DNA of 64,000 nucleotides from Siphonodentalium dalli (lineage: Eukaryota; Mollusca; Scaphopoda; Gadilida; Siphonodentaliidae): contig CP136064.1 of assembly GCA_032622095.1 (NCBI GenBank), positions 260,441,863-260,505,862 of the forward strand, written 5' to 3'. How positions within the stretch are numbered: position 1 is the stretch's first letter; every line of letters starts with the position of its first letter. Both the position numbers and the translations under genes were made by a program. Below, piece by piece: positions 11,436 through 22,235 of this stretch. The notes below the pieces were generated by a model, which worked only from the letters and a program-made list of their open reading frames with translations, was not told where the DNA came from and did not search any database.

Positions 11436-11564
11436 CAGTAATGCCCAAAGTAATTGACCACTTAACCACAGCAGAATTATGGGTATTTTTTCAGCATTTA
11501 AAATCCTGATAAATTAGCCATTATTCTGCTGTGCTTAAGTGGTCAATTACTTTGAACATTACTG
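11436..11564. mobile_element. MITE B, tandem unit 2
   Basis: Same palindrome as the preceding unit, CAGTAATGCCC to the complement ending ACATTACTG, between TA dinucleotides. It differs by several substitutions, such as GTGCTTAAG for GTGGTTAAG. Confidence 0.8.
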
Positions 11565-11665
11565 TACGAGGATTGAGTTATCATTAAACCTCAAATCCTT
11601 ATATTGGTTACAGTAATGCCCAAAGTAATTGACCACTTAACCACAGCATAATTATGGGTAATTTT

Positions 11666-12424
11666 TTTTTGCTAAGCAATTTCACTCCCCAAAAGAAAAC
11701 CCTTTTCTGGAAGGTTTATAGAGCCTTGGGGAGATGATGTGGTATATATATACTATGGTTTTAGCCCCGTGTATTTCTTCGCTGATTTTAAATCCTTGCG
11801 GAGATAAAATGTTGCATCTGTCCTGTATATATATACTATGGTATTAGCCCCGTATATTGTCTGTTCGTTCACAAATGGTTTATATAGCATACGGGGTTAA
11901 TATATACCATAGTATATGCCAGATCTTCTCCCCAAGAATCTATATTACTTCGCTGATTTTAAATCCTTGTGGGGATTAAATGTTGCGCTTCTCCTTTATA
12001 TATACTATGGTATTAACCCCGTATATGATATTAAACCATTTTTGAATTTACATAGAATATACGGGGCTAATACCATAGTATATATACAGGACAGATGCAA
12101 CACGTTCTCCTCCGCGCAAGGATTTCAAATCAGCGAAGTAATATAGATTCTTGTGGAAATGATGTGGCATATATATATATACTATGGTATTAACCCTGTA
12201 TGCTATATAAACCATTTGTGAACGAACAGACAATATACGGGGCTAATACCATAGTATATATATACAGGACAGATGCAACATTTTAAAATGCAAGGATTTA
12301 AAATCAGCGAAGAAATACACGGGGCTAAAACCATAGTATATATATACCACATCATCTCCCCAATGCTCTATAAACCTTCCAGAAAAGGGTTTTCTTTTGG
12401 GGAGTGAAATTGCTTAGCAAAAAG
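11666..12424. repeat. 759-bp nested palindrome
   Basis: Outer arms TTTTTGCTAAGCAATTTCAC and the inverted end at 12405-12424 pair, and pairing continues inward to a centre near 12045. Inside, the motif ATACTATGGTATTA next to CCCCGTAT recurs about eight times in both orientations, and GATTTTAAATCCTTG-type sequence at least three times. Smaller inverted repeats are thus nested in the large one. No open frame of note. It could fold into a very large hairpin or cruciform. Confidence 0.85.
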
Positions 12425-12630
12425 GGGCTCGGAATGTTTTGGGGGTAAACATAAATGATAGACACACTTTGACGGGGGTAATCCATAATCAAATAACCCC
12501 GTTCGAATAATTTAGATTTGGAGACATACATCGCAGCAGTTGTAATTTCACTAGACCTATATATTACAAAATTTTACTGATAATCACGAACCGATATAAG
12601 TTGGCTTATTAGAAAATAAATGCTCTTTAT

Positions 12631-13100
12631 TGGCGGAATAACGAGCACACTCAAGTATATATACTTGGTATGTGGTATAAGATATTGCTGTACTGGCGGA
12701 GTAACTGGCACACTCAGGGATATTTGACATACGGTAGAGGTGGTTAACACCACTGACAGATATATCGATCCTTGCGCCAAGTGTCAATTGTTAATAAAGA
12801 GCGTTTTATTCAAAGGAACGCGATATTGACGAAGTAACGGACACGCTATATATAGTAATATTATCTCCTATACATATATATAGCGTGTCCGTTAATTTGT
12901 CAATAGCGCGTTCCCTAGAATGAAACATGCTCTTTATTAACACTTGGTGCATGGATCGATATATCTGGCAGTGGTGTTAACCATCTCTACCGTATGTAAA
13001 ATATCCTCGAGTATGCCCTTTACTCCGCCAGTAGAGCAATATAGAGGAATACGTTGTTTAATCAAGTAATATTAACACGTTGGCGGAATAACGAGCACAC
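12631..13100. repeat. Second long inverted repeat with direct-repeat ends
   Basis: Arms at about 12692-12790 and 12941-13033 are inverted copies. Shared landmarks are GGCGGAGTAA, GACATACGGTAGAG, TGGTTAACACCACTG and ATATATCGATCC. The inner arms ACGGACACGCTATATATA and their inverse flank the centre near 12865. The phrase TGGCGGAATAACGAGCACAC occurs in direct orientation just outside at 12630 and 13081. It sits beside the 759-bp palindrome within the split B element. Confidence 0.75.
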
Positions 13101-13385
13101 TATGGGATAATAGTAAAAGTTGCATTTTTATATTTTTACAGAACATTTGAAGAGTAACCATTTGAACAGCAATTGAACAAGAAGAGTCGCGGACATACGA
13201 AACTATCACCGTACATAATATACGCAAGGGTCGCAGGAGGATAAATATGTACATTCATCGGAAAGCTCTCACATATGTACAGCTTGCCAATAAATGGCAA
13301 CAAGCCATATTTCCGACTAAATCCTGAAAAAATACCCGTAATTCAGCTGTGGTTAAGTGGTCAATTACTTTGGACATTTACTGTA

Positions 13386-14006
13386 TTATGTATTTTATAA
13401 TTTATATCTTATTTAGAAGAAAACAATCGTATCACACGTGGACTTTTATATTTCATCCAATTTAATGTAGTCACGGTAAGTGTCGAGTTCGCTGCATTTT
13501 CATTCTGGGCGACATGGCAATTGTGATATGCAACTTTATCGGTAACGCTTCCAATTGTAAAATGATTGGCTACCAGTGCAATACAAATTATTTGTCGTGA
13601 CCTGGTAAAATGGTCTGTCCCATGCTTTATTGCCGGTCAGGTTCACCCATGCAAACAATTTATACCTGACCTATTAAGCAATAATAGCTTTTGCCAGCGG
13701 AGTGCTCTGAATGTGTACTCGCTGAGCGAATTAGTAATTATCACTGGGGGCGTTACTGATAAAGCAGTCTGTCGCGTCGCCCAATCTTTCGCCCGATATG
13801 ACTGCGCTGTGAACTCGACACTTGCCCTGACTGGCTGGCGACCTAAAGCCATAGTATGCCATCCGAATAGTAGCTAAGATGTATTTAGATAGAATTATCA
13901 AAAGAATTTGACAGATTCGGGTGTATTTTAAGAGAATCGAGTGGAGAAATCTTGGTGATAATTCCAGAAAATAAAGATGGCGGAGAATCACAATGATACT
14001 ACCCAC
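13386..14006. other. No supported gene
   Basis: Contains a 103-codon plus-strand open frame (13566-13877) and an overlapping 69-codon minus frame. Neither shows a recognisable domain or splice sites I would trust. Base composition is slightly more GC-rich than its surroundings. I leave it unannotated. Confidence 0.4.
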
Positions 14007-14475
14007 AATTCACCAGGGGTTCCCAATGGGTTACACATTATTTTCACTCTATCAAATTATTTATATTTTCAACAACAAGTGACTTTAAGTTTACAATTTC
14101 AGCCTGTCCTGACTCTATCGATACGATATATCACATTTTCAAAAACATATTATACACCGGTGACGTTAACTTTACAATTTAAGCATCTACGTAATTCTAT
14201 CGGTACGATTGAGTAAGGTACAAATAAAAATATCCAAGAATACACCAGGGGCTCCCAATAGGTGATATATTATTTTCAGGCTATCAGATTATTTATATTT
14301 TCAACAACATATTATTACACTGGTGACTTTAAGTTCACAATTTCAGCCTGTCCTGACCCTATGGATACGATTTATCATATTTTCAAAAACATATTATACA
14401 CCGGTGCCGTTAACTTTACAATTTCAGCATATACGTGATTCTATTGGTACGATTGAGTAAGGTACAAAAAATCTC
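14007..14475 (+). repeat. Two-unit tandem repeat, 232-bp period, at one end of a larger inverted-end element
   Basis: TTATATTTTCAACAACA recurs at 14061 and 14293. CCAGGGGTTCCCAAT and CAGCCTGTCCTGAC recur at the same spacing, followed by ACACCGGTG and GGTACGATTGAGTAAGGTAC. The start is inverted at about 15000-15025 (ATTGGGAGCCCCTGGGGTA), so the whole of about 14007-15025 may be one element of about 1 kb. Confidence 0.65.
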
Positions 14476-14557
14476 CAAGAATACTTTCGTCCAGTCCACC
14501 ACACAATATCAAAATCACCGAAACTAGATACACCACATGTGGTGTAATGACCTTGAG

Positions 14558-14589
14558 GGCGTTACCATTTCTGACTATGGTTTTCTTGT
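14558..14589 (-). repeat. Right arm of the 32-bp inverted repeat
   Basis: Perfect inverse of 10280-10311. A second, imperfect copy (GTTACCATTTCTGACATTG and so on) follows at 14601-14637, and GTATTATTTGCTA near 14666 is inverted relative to sequence just left of 10280. This suggests a repeated terminal structure. Confidence 0.65.
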
Positions 14590-15194
14590 TAATTACGCGC
14601 GTTACCATTTCTGACATTGTATTGGTTTTCTTGCCACAGGTGTACTCTCAATCGCAACTTTTCTGTATTATTTGCTACGGAAATCACCGAGGTTTGCCGA
14701 TTGGTGTACTCTGTGCTTGAAAATATAATAACCACTGGTCTATAGGTCGATGTAAAAGCTGTAGTGCTACTCCTAATGGGTCGCTTTAAAAGCTGTAGTC
14801 TTACCCCAAATGCGGTATCAATAATGGTTATTTTGGGTTTTTTGTTATAAGTTATGCCTAAAAATAATAAGTAAGTCCTATATTTGATTTTAGTTTACTT
14901 TATTTGATTTTAGTTTACTTTATTTTACTTTAGTTTATTTATTTAGTTTAGTAAAAAGGAAATAGTATTCAATTAACTGATATCCTGAAAATAATTTATA
15001 AGCCATTGGGAGCCCCTGGGGTAGGGAAGTGAATTATGGGTAATTTTAATTGGAGTGCGCATGCCTGTTCTGTTGGAGTAATCGCGATCTTATATTTTCT
15101 GGTCATATACACAATGTGTTTGTACCGATGCATGTATCGTGACTCAACTCATTTTCGTGGTCATATAGGCCCTATATAACCTATGATCACGAAA

Positions 15195-15345
15195 ACAAGC
15201 AGTCGCGAAATCTGATAGAATTCCCGGAATCGTACATTCACTTTCAATAGTATACATTCTCTGAATCTGCGGAATTCCCAAAATTGTACTTTCACTTTCA
15301 ATAGGATTCTCCGAATTTGATAGAATTTTCACTTTCACTGTTCGT
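15195..15345. repeat. Degenerate minisatellite, TTCACTTTCAATAG motif
   Basis: TTCACTTTCAATAG occurs twice (about 15237 and 15291), with GAATTCCC, GATTCTCC and AATTTTCACTTTCACTG in between. The unit is roughly 50-55 bp with strong divergence. Confidence 0.55.
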
Positions 15346-16789
15346 TTTTATCACGTAAAGCGACCTTAGTTGACACAGATATAGGATACACTGGCTGAGT
15401 CCATGACAAAGGTTTATGTAGCATTGCTTCTTTCATTTAATTAAAGCTCACCTCGTTAAAACGCATGTTAATCGTATTTGTTTACAAATTGCATTTCAGT
15501 TTTGACAAACTATTTATTGAGGCAGAAGTCAGTTTGTTTGAAGCGAATGTTATCTCACTTGACCCCTGAACTGAAAATTTCCGTAACCGATTCGTACAAA
15601 GATAATTGATAACGGCAATATTTAATAAATTATTTACCTTGTTTATGACAAACGTTCTTGATTATTATACATAGATGTATGGCCAATTACTTATAGTATA
15701 TTAGCCTGTGAATGAGAAAAAAAAATTGTACCCTAAAAACCAAACAGATATCAGTATAATTAGCAATTGCTTTATCGATAAAACCACGTGCGTCTTGTTT
15801 CTATTCTCGTAGGATACCTTGATCCTGGTAATAAACATTCTGATTCATTGTAGACGGGAGCTATTTATCTCGTTATGTAACTTCTAGGTGTCGGGTAAAC
15901 GGGGATACTCGTACTGTGCTGAATCCCACTCGGATCGGACTCGAGTGGTAACAAAAATGGCAATACAGCACAACCACTATAACTATATATACCTGTGTAA
16001 ACACATATAAGCACATTGTGTTGAAACTAATGTATTTGCACGTTACATGATCAATGCAATGTCAAGAGGCACTAGACAAAATAAATTTTAAAGCTGCCTG
16101 ACTTTTAATGTTTAGTATAGTTTATTGCCAAATCAAAAATTAACACGAAACAGGCAAAACAAAGAACATAATTATTATATAGATAATATACAGAAGAAAT
16201 ACAGTTGCGATCCCATCACGCGCACCATCACAACACAAGTGTGAATGGTTGAATGCGTCGTCTGTTATATACTGTTATATACCTATAACATTTATAAATT
16301 TGTGAATACATCGCACTGAAGTCTGCCAGATAAAAGCCTTTATTAGGGATTTGGGGATGGCCCCAGGTGGATTTGAAAGGGCAGTATTGGAAGCCAAAGT
16401 TTTAAAATCCGTATCTCTGCCACTTTAGACTGGCCACATATTCAAACAAATCCATATAATAGATTATATGATTACAGATACCACCTCACTTTATAAATAT
16501 TAGTAATCGTTGACAAGCTACATGTAGGCTGCTTAGTACACATGGGATTCCATCCATTATATAAATTGAAATTTAATGACCCCACCCCCATTCTCCCCAG
16601 TTATTTGTTTATCAAACATATCAGATAAGATCAGATGATTACCACCCACACAAGACTTGGTAATGTGAAATAATGAAAAGACTGCCAGTGTTTCATAACA
16701 GGGGTGTTTGACCCATCAATGGGTAAGGGCAAGAATACCAATGTGGTGTGGTGACTCGGGGTACCCCGGCAGATGTTATTACAGCATTT
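15346..16789. other. No recognised feature
   Basis: AT-rich sequence with no exon-like frame, RNA gene or shared repeat that I can identify. A short TTATATACTGTTATATACC duplication lies near 16264. Confidence 0.5.
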
Positions 16790-17278
16790 TAAGTAAAAAC
16801 AATTGTTGTTAAATTGAGCAAGGTGGAAAATCTAAAAAATTAATTTGACCCTGTGACCCCATTTGAATAAATCTAAATTCCAGTCAACCAAGGACCCACC
16901 ATGCACAAATTAACACAATATAAGCTAAATAGGCCAAATGGTTCTTGAGAAGTCATCATTTTAAGAATTACTACAAAGGGAAAGAGTTATGGCCCTGGCT
17001 TCACACGTATTTGGTCTGGTAACCCTATTTAAACAATCTGAATCCTTGTCACAAGATCCTCCATAACAAATATAAGCTAAATATGTAGATTTGTAGAAGT
17101 CGCTTTAAGAATTACTATGGAGGGAAAATCTGAATGCGAGTTACCTAGAGAACATCCACACCAAATATGAACCCATTCGTTCTTATGGTTCTGGAGAAGA
17201 CAATGATTGTTGACAGATGACGAGGGATGACTATAGCTCCATCGGAGATTGCGTCTCAGGTGAGCTAAACAGGCATTT
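16790..17278 (+). repeat. Degenerate tandem repeat ending CAGGTGAGCTAA
   Basis: Roughly 150-bp units share CCAAGGACCC, ATATAAGCTAAATA, TTTAAGAATTACTA and GGGAAAGAG. The right end is GACGAGGGATGACTATAGCT, then GTCTCAGGTGAGCTAA. From general experience this ending is common in bivalve and other mollusc DNA, which is one weak taxonomic clue. Related units lie at 10600-10832. Confidence 0.6.
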
Positions 17279-17353
17279 GTATTTATCAGAGTTCTGGAAT
17301 GGGGAAAGAAATGTTAGGAAAATGTTGATTGCGTTATCTTAACACTAAACTAT

Positions 17354-18262
17354 TTAAAGGTACTCAATCCGATTCGATAATCAGATTCCAACAAGGATGA
17401 CAACACTTTTTTAAATGCTGCTTCAGCTATCAGAATATATTAAAGGTACTCAATCCGTAAAGAGGGTCCCCATCTCAACAACAACAATCCGATCAGAGGG
17501 TCCTATATTACTATTTCTTTGGCTTTGGGGGTAAAAAATATTTGATTCTAGTCGAGGAACCCATCAAACAAAGCTCAGAGTTATTAGATATTGATTTTTG
17601 AAATTTGTTAATTGCTCGAGATGAGTACTAATAACTGCCGTCAATTTGGTAACCTGCTCGAGATTTTACGCCAAAACTCTATTCAAACAGACAAGGATGG
17701 ATAACTCTATAATCAAGTGGTAATAATAACGAAATTTTGACTGTCTTCTTATCTGGGCCAGAAAGAATTCCCGATAATGAAAAATAATAGATTTCTAAAA
17801 TCGATATCTAACAAATCTGAGCTTTGATGGGTGACTTCCTCGACTCGAATCAAATATTTTTGACCCCCGAAGCCATTGAAATAGTAATTGAGAGGAGTTT
17901 TATCGGATTGAGTACCTTTAATTGCCCAAAAATAATGTTAACCACAGTCAACTAGAGTATAAAATTGCCTGAAACATGTTATTTATCAACATGTTATTTG
18001 AAGAAATTTGGCCTTGTTATCAACACAAAGCCTCTTGATTTTAGAGTTATCCATCCTCATCCGCAATTTGTTCTGACACCGTTGGCGCTTGTCGACTTTT
18101 TACTGGGCCACTTACAAGTCTCGATGGTGAAAAATAATAGATTTAAAAAATTAATATCTAATAACTCTGAGCTTTGATAGGTGGGTTTCTCGACTCAAAT
18201 CCAATTTTTTTTTACGCCCGAATACAATAAATAGTAATTGGGGCGTTTAATCAGATTATGCA
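17354..18262. mobile_element. Older E-related element (E2), split by a younger E copy
   Basis: The left part, TTAAAGGTACTCAATCCG at 17354 to CAGAATATA, resumes after the nested E at TTGCCCAAAAATAATG (17922). Its landmarks AGTATAAAATTGCCTGAAA, TTATTTATCAACATG and GAAATTTGGCC follow in the same order as in the relative at 18357-18535. The right part then contains GATTTTAGAGTTATCCATCC and TTCTCGACTCAAATCC, degraded E landmarks. Confidence 0.6.
17440..17921 (+). mobile_element. MITE family E, complete copy nested in E2
   Basis: TTAA at 17440-17443 and 17918-17921 bounds inverted ends AGGTACTCAATCCG and CGGATTGAGTACCT. The interior matches 33249-33723: GGGTCCCCATCTCAAC, GGCTTTGGGGGTAAAAA, the CTCGAGATGAGTACTAATAA patch, then inverse segments. 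The unoccupied counterpart of the site is CAGAATCGATTAATTACAAC at 18431-18450. Confidence 0.85.
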
Positions 18263-18356
18263 ATTTCACATACTAGATTATCTTCCCATGGTACAGTTTA
18301 AATTTTTACGTGACAGCTGACAAATAATTAAACAGGCACTCAAATGATCTAAAATT

Positions 18357-18535
18357 AAAGGTACTCAATCTGATCAGATGGTCCCCAAATCATCAAGTTA
18401 CAACAATTCGTCAAAATACGCTTTTGTTATCAGAATCGATTAATTACAACAAAATAATGCTAACCGCCGTCAGCTATAGTATAAAATTTCCTAAATCGCT
18501 TATTTATCGACATGTTGTTCAATGAAATATGGCCA
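18357..18535. mobile_element. E2 relative, truncated, with unoccupied TTAA
   Basis: Starts TTAAAGGTACTCAATCTGAT and runs to GAAATATGGCC. At 18440-18443 it has a single TTAA where the copy at 17354 has a complete E inserted. Its right part is lost. Confidence 0.6.
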
Positions 18536-19000
18536 TAGACGTATCCAGGCTGTTTTTCATACCGTTTACAGGATTGGGCGCCTGTAGGCGCCCCAAAAAA
18601 AAAAAAAAAATTCATTTTTTTTTCAATTCAGGTCCCAATTCATATCATAACAAGATATATATATTTATATATATTGATATAAGACATGTAAGTTTACAAA
18701 AAAGATTTAACTTAAGTTTAACAGTTGGAATAATACTGTAAATTATGTTTGGCTTTATCTAGCTTTCATCTGTGAAAACTTCAAATAGTTAACCCTTCAG
18801 ACTTCAGTATTTCAATCAAATTCAAGTGAAATTACACAATACAGTAGAGAAACAGTGACAATTTGATCAAGTAAACCGGGTTATCATGTGGGATCTCATA
18901 AATACCATTGAATAATTAACATAGAGATTACTCAGATTAGTACTACTAGTAATAAAAGGTCGGCCGACCACAGTGTTCCCCGAGAACGTGGCAAGTCGAT
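18536..19000. other. No recognised feature
   Basis: Includes an A run at 18595-18611 and a T run beside it. There is a 70-codon plus frame with no recognisable content. The rest is AT-rich. Confidence 0.4.
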
Positions 19001-19382
19001 GGCCGCTTTGTTAAAGAATTTTTTTTAAATGTCGATGGCCGCTTTGTTAAAGAAATTAAACCAGAGTTTCAAATCTCTACATTTAAAACTGTAGGAGGAG
19101 TCGATTACACCTTGAAGGTACCCAATCTCATCCAAAAGGCAAAAATGTTCCAAATTTTCTAAGTCAAAAACCCCCCGAAAATATGGAAAAAATTATATTT
19201 TTGATTAGTTATATAGATGTTGCAAATCACCAACATGTTAGGAACAATATCCCAGAGTTTCAAATCTCTACGTTTAAAACTGTAGGAGGAGTTGATTACA
19301 CCATGAAGGTACCCAATCTCAGACGGACAGACGGACGAGGGTCATTTCTATAGTCCTCCGACGGAAACGTCGGGGGACAATT
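19001..19382 (+). repeat. Degenerate two-unit repeat with CAGACGGACAGACGG end
   Basis: GTCGATGGCCGCTTTGTTAA occurs twice near 18993 and 19028. GAGTTTCAAATCTCTAC, AAAACTGTAGGAGGAGT and ATTACACC-TGAAGGTACCC recur about 189 bp apart. The right end has CAGACGGACAGACGGACGAG, then a CGACG-CGTCGGGGGACA hairpin. Same family as 21215-21394. Type unknown, non-coding. Confidence 0.65.
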
Positions 19383-19861
19383 ACTACATGTAACTTAATA
19401 GGCATTATTTCTGTACTACTATTATATTATGAATGTGTCTCTCACTTGAATTTTAGAAAATAGCCTATTATATGAATTACAGTGATAATGGTCTCATTTC
19501 AAGCAGGATAAGCATAATCCATTGAACAAAAGATATTTGACAATAACTTATAATTAGCATTTCCAATCCATACATATATAAAACAAATTCCAAAGTTATG
19601 CTTCAGAAACTTGATCAAAATGAACTCTCAGTAAAATTCAAAATACTGACTCCAAGAGCTCTAGATTAGCTCTCAATGGGGAGTCAATGCATTGGATTTA
19701 AAAAAAAAAAATTCCAGTGGGAGACCACCCCCCCCACCATCACCAGGGGGATACCACCTCCCAAACTTCCCTCGCTCATGTATTTGGGATATGCCTTCGG
19801 TATATCATTGCCCAAAAACAGGTGTCCCCAAAAAATCCCTGGATATGTCACTGATGGCCAT

Positions 19862-20080
19862 ATTATCACTTGGCTATCAACAAAAATTTGGCCGTATTAC
19901 CACTTGATTTTAGAGTTGGTTTGAAGACTTGTTTCTGGGCCACAACTAATTACACATTTTGAGAAATAAATAATTTCAAAAATCGACATATGATCACTTT
20001 GATGGGTGGATTCCTCAACTCGAATCAAACATTTTTACCACCCCCCCCCCCCCCCCCCGAAGCCAAAGACATAAATTGTG
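19862..20080 (+). mobile_element. MITE family E, internal fragment
   Basis: Has ACCACTTGATTTTAGAGTT, TTCTGGGCCA, TTCAAAAATCGA, GATGGGTGGATTCCTCAACT and CGAATCAAACATTTTTACC in the E order. The C run at 20041-20058 replaces the GACCCCCG of intact copies. The ends are missing. Confidence 0.6.
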
Positions 20081-20215
20081 GTTTTCAAACGAGCCATGTA
20101 GGTTTAAAAGAAATCTCAACACAGATTGATATAGATATATTTATTGTTTTGTTTTTTTGCTATAGTTCTCATACATTATGGCCATTGAGGCAAAACAAGT
20201 GTTACGGGTAACATA

Positions 20216-20410
20216 CAGTAATGGCCTAAATAATCAACTCCTTAACCACAACACAATGATGGGTAATTTTTCAGGATTTAGTCGGAAATATGGCTTGTTG
20301 CCCTCAGTGAGTTTTCCGATGAATGGCAACAAGCCATATTTCTGACTAAATCCTGAAAATTACCCATAATTCTGCTGTGGTTAAGGAGTCGATTATTTAT
20401 GGCATTACTG
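20216..20410. mobile_element. MITE B copy
   Basis: Near-perfect palindrome from CAGTAATGGCCTAAATAATC to GATTATTTATGGCATTACTG, flanked by TA on both sides. The arms include GGATTTAGTCGGAAATATGG and GGCAACAAGCCATATTTC. The left arm is shortened near the centre. Confidence 0.85.
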
Positions 20411-20527
20411 TAACATACACTACCCATAACATACTATAAAATAAATTCAACAAAATATTGCTGCTTGACTGAATATTTGTGCACTAATAAAGCTAGAAGA
20501 CTCGTTACATCTCAGTCAGTTATATTC

Positions 20528-20935
20528 ACCGCTGCTAATAGCGTCCGTCATTTGCAGAATGAGGTCTCCAGAGGGTGAATTTAGTGACACTATCCCGCAC
20601 AGTGGGTTTGTGCACCAAATTCACCCTCTGGCAACCTCATTCTGCTTAGGCCTCAACTGCTATGGGAGACCTAGGATCAGATTGAAGTTCCCCAGTTGAA
20701 GTTGGTGATGTTCACCCATTCGTCACCTCAATTTTCCATTTTATCTTCTGCAAATTAGGTGATATAGAAACTTCCCAGAAGGGGGAAGTAACTAAAAAAA
20801 AATTAATTTGAGACTACAGACACTTCCCAGAAGATGAGGCCTAAGTGGAGTGAGATCCCCAGAGGGTGAAATTGGTGATGCTAACCCTCTGGGGACCTCA
20901 TTATGCAAATGACAGACACACTATTTGCGTGCTTG
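20528..20935. mobile_element. hAT-like MITE, long form, with 8-bp duplication GTTATATT
   Basis: Flanked by GTTATATT at 20520-20527 and 20936-20943. The ends are a diverged left CACCGCTGCTAATAG and right CTATTTGCGTGCTTG. Two hairpins built on AGAGGGTGAATT/AATTCACCCTCTG flank a central section with AGACCTAGGATCAGATTGAA and ATCTTCTGCAAATTAGG, also found in the copies at 40908 and 45854. The 8-bp duplication fits hAT-type integration. Confidence 0.85.
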
Positions 20936-21214
20936 GTTATATTATCAGTGATTAGATCATCCAACTCAAGTGTTAGGCCACAAAAAATCTAAAAATGTAT
21001 TTATGGCAGGTGGGTATATTGAAAAGAAATGTCTGCTCACAAATATCATTATGGACAAGTTAGAAATTTAAAGTAGTACGTTAATATATAATATACCAAT
21101 TTCATCGCGGGATAATCTTTGTCAGCTAAACATTTTGTCTGTTATTGCACAATTTATGAAATGCACACATATTTCTAACATGCGTTTCTAAGATAAAAGA
21201 TAAATAATTTTTCC

Positions 21215-21394
21215 GTCATCTATATACATGTTGCACATCTTCAATATATGGGCAACAATATATTCTGAAGTTTCAAATCTCTGGGATGAAATCTGTAGGA
21301 GATGATTACACCATGAAGGTACTCAAAAGTGTGACGGGCGAACAGACGGAGCCCGTTTCTATGGCCCCCCAAAATTAATTTTTCGGGGGACAAT
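21215..21394 (+). repeat. Single copy of the CAGACGGACAGACGG-type repeat
   Basis: CAATATATGGGCAACAATAT, GTTTCAAATCTCTGGGATG, CTGTAGGAGATGATTACACC and ATGAAGGTACTC precede GACGGGCGAACAGACGGAGC and TTTCGGGGGACA. Related to 19001-19382. Confidence 0.6.
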
Positions 21395-21526
21395 AATTAC
21401 AACTTGGTGGATTTAATACTTGCTTAGAGTAGCCACTTCATTCAGCCTTAGAATTCTTGGTGAACTTGTTTGCCGAGCAAACCTACATGTGTTTCTTTGT
21501 CTACTTATATTATCATTATTCAAACG

Positions 21527-21950
21527 AAGAATGGACCATTCCAATGTAAACTTGTAGATCCGAATGGGAGAATAAATTCAATATTTCACCCTTTCTTTAC
21601 TAAATGGATTCTCCCATTCAGTTATAAAATTATGCATTGGAATGGTCTATTATTCACGTGGAGAGGTATTCAAGAAATATGAGTGGATGACAGACAATAG
21701 AGTGCAGAAGGAATCCTATTCATTGGTGGAAATGTTGATATGTGTAACTGAATATAGTGTGGCATATGCCGTGTCACCAATTAACCGTGTCACCATAGGT
21801 AAATTGTTATGGTGTCCACCTTACTAGAATAATACATATCCTATCCGTAATCGTAATAGTGTTTTGTGAAAGGTCTTATGTAAATATTTCCATTGGTATA
21901 ACTACTCGTCAATGAGTACTTAGTAAATAAAGGGTTAAAGGGATAACTCA
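21527..21950. mobile_element. MITE family I, copy with inverted head
   Basis: ATTCCAATG...GAATGGGAGAAT near 21540 is the inverse of GGATTCTCCCATTCAG...CATTGGAATGG at 21604-21645. The element then continues through GACAGACAATAG, GAAGGAATCCTATTCATTGG and, after a diverged stretch, ends ACTCGTCAATGAGTAC...AAAGGGTTAA at 21947. The right terminus ends in TTAA like the PB families. Confidence 0.55.
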
Positions 21951-22235
21951 ACATGGAGAGCACAAATGTAATTTGAATCAGATGTTCGCAAAGTACTTAT
22001 TTATGGTGATAGCAATTAAGTTTGTCAACAATACATGAGCAGTAGCCAAGTTGGATGACCCAAGATTGAGCTGCATTAAAGATTCTGTGGCAGAGCATTC
22101 TCTTCGAAAAGTGGGGGAGGTTTAAATATACATCTGTTCCAAACAAGCCTTTGAATGATATGTAACATGCATATTAACCAATTTAAAACATACAGGTTAG
22201 GCCTATCCCCTTTTTACAATAACTGACATTATTAT

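Larger units (their letters stand above)
11224..11670. repeat. Tandem array of MITE B plus flank, 175-bp period
   Basis: CAGTAATGCCC starts at 11261, 11436 and 11611, exactly 175 bp apart. Each is preceded by the same flank (TCATTAAACCTCA, then ATCCTTATATTGGTTA). The unit is one short palindromic B MITE (about 130-140 bp) with about 40 bp of host flank, so a MITE and its target have been amplified as a block. The third unit is interrupted after 11660. Confidence 0.85.
11611..13383. mobile_element. MITE B, tandem unit 3, split by about 1.6 kb of palindromic DNA
   Basis: The left part (11611-11661, CAGTAATGCCC to TTATGGGTAATT) stops at a T run. The matching right arm appears at about 13278-13383: GGCAACAAGCCATATTTCCG, CTGAAAAAATACCC, CAGCTGTGGTTAAGTGGTCA, ending ATTTACTG before TA. 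The intervening DNA holds the nested palindrome at 11666-12424 and the inverted repeat at 12631-13100. That the two parts were once one element is an inference. Confidence 0.55.

Noticed and set aside
13566-13877. 103-codon plus frame with fairly even composition
   Set aside because: No recognisable domain, no splice signals I trust, and an equally open antisense frame. Could be a remnant of a gene, but unsupported.
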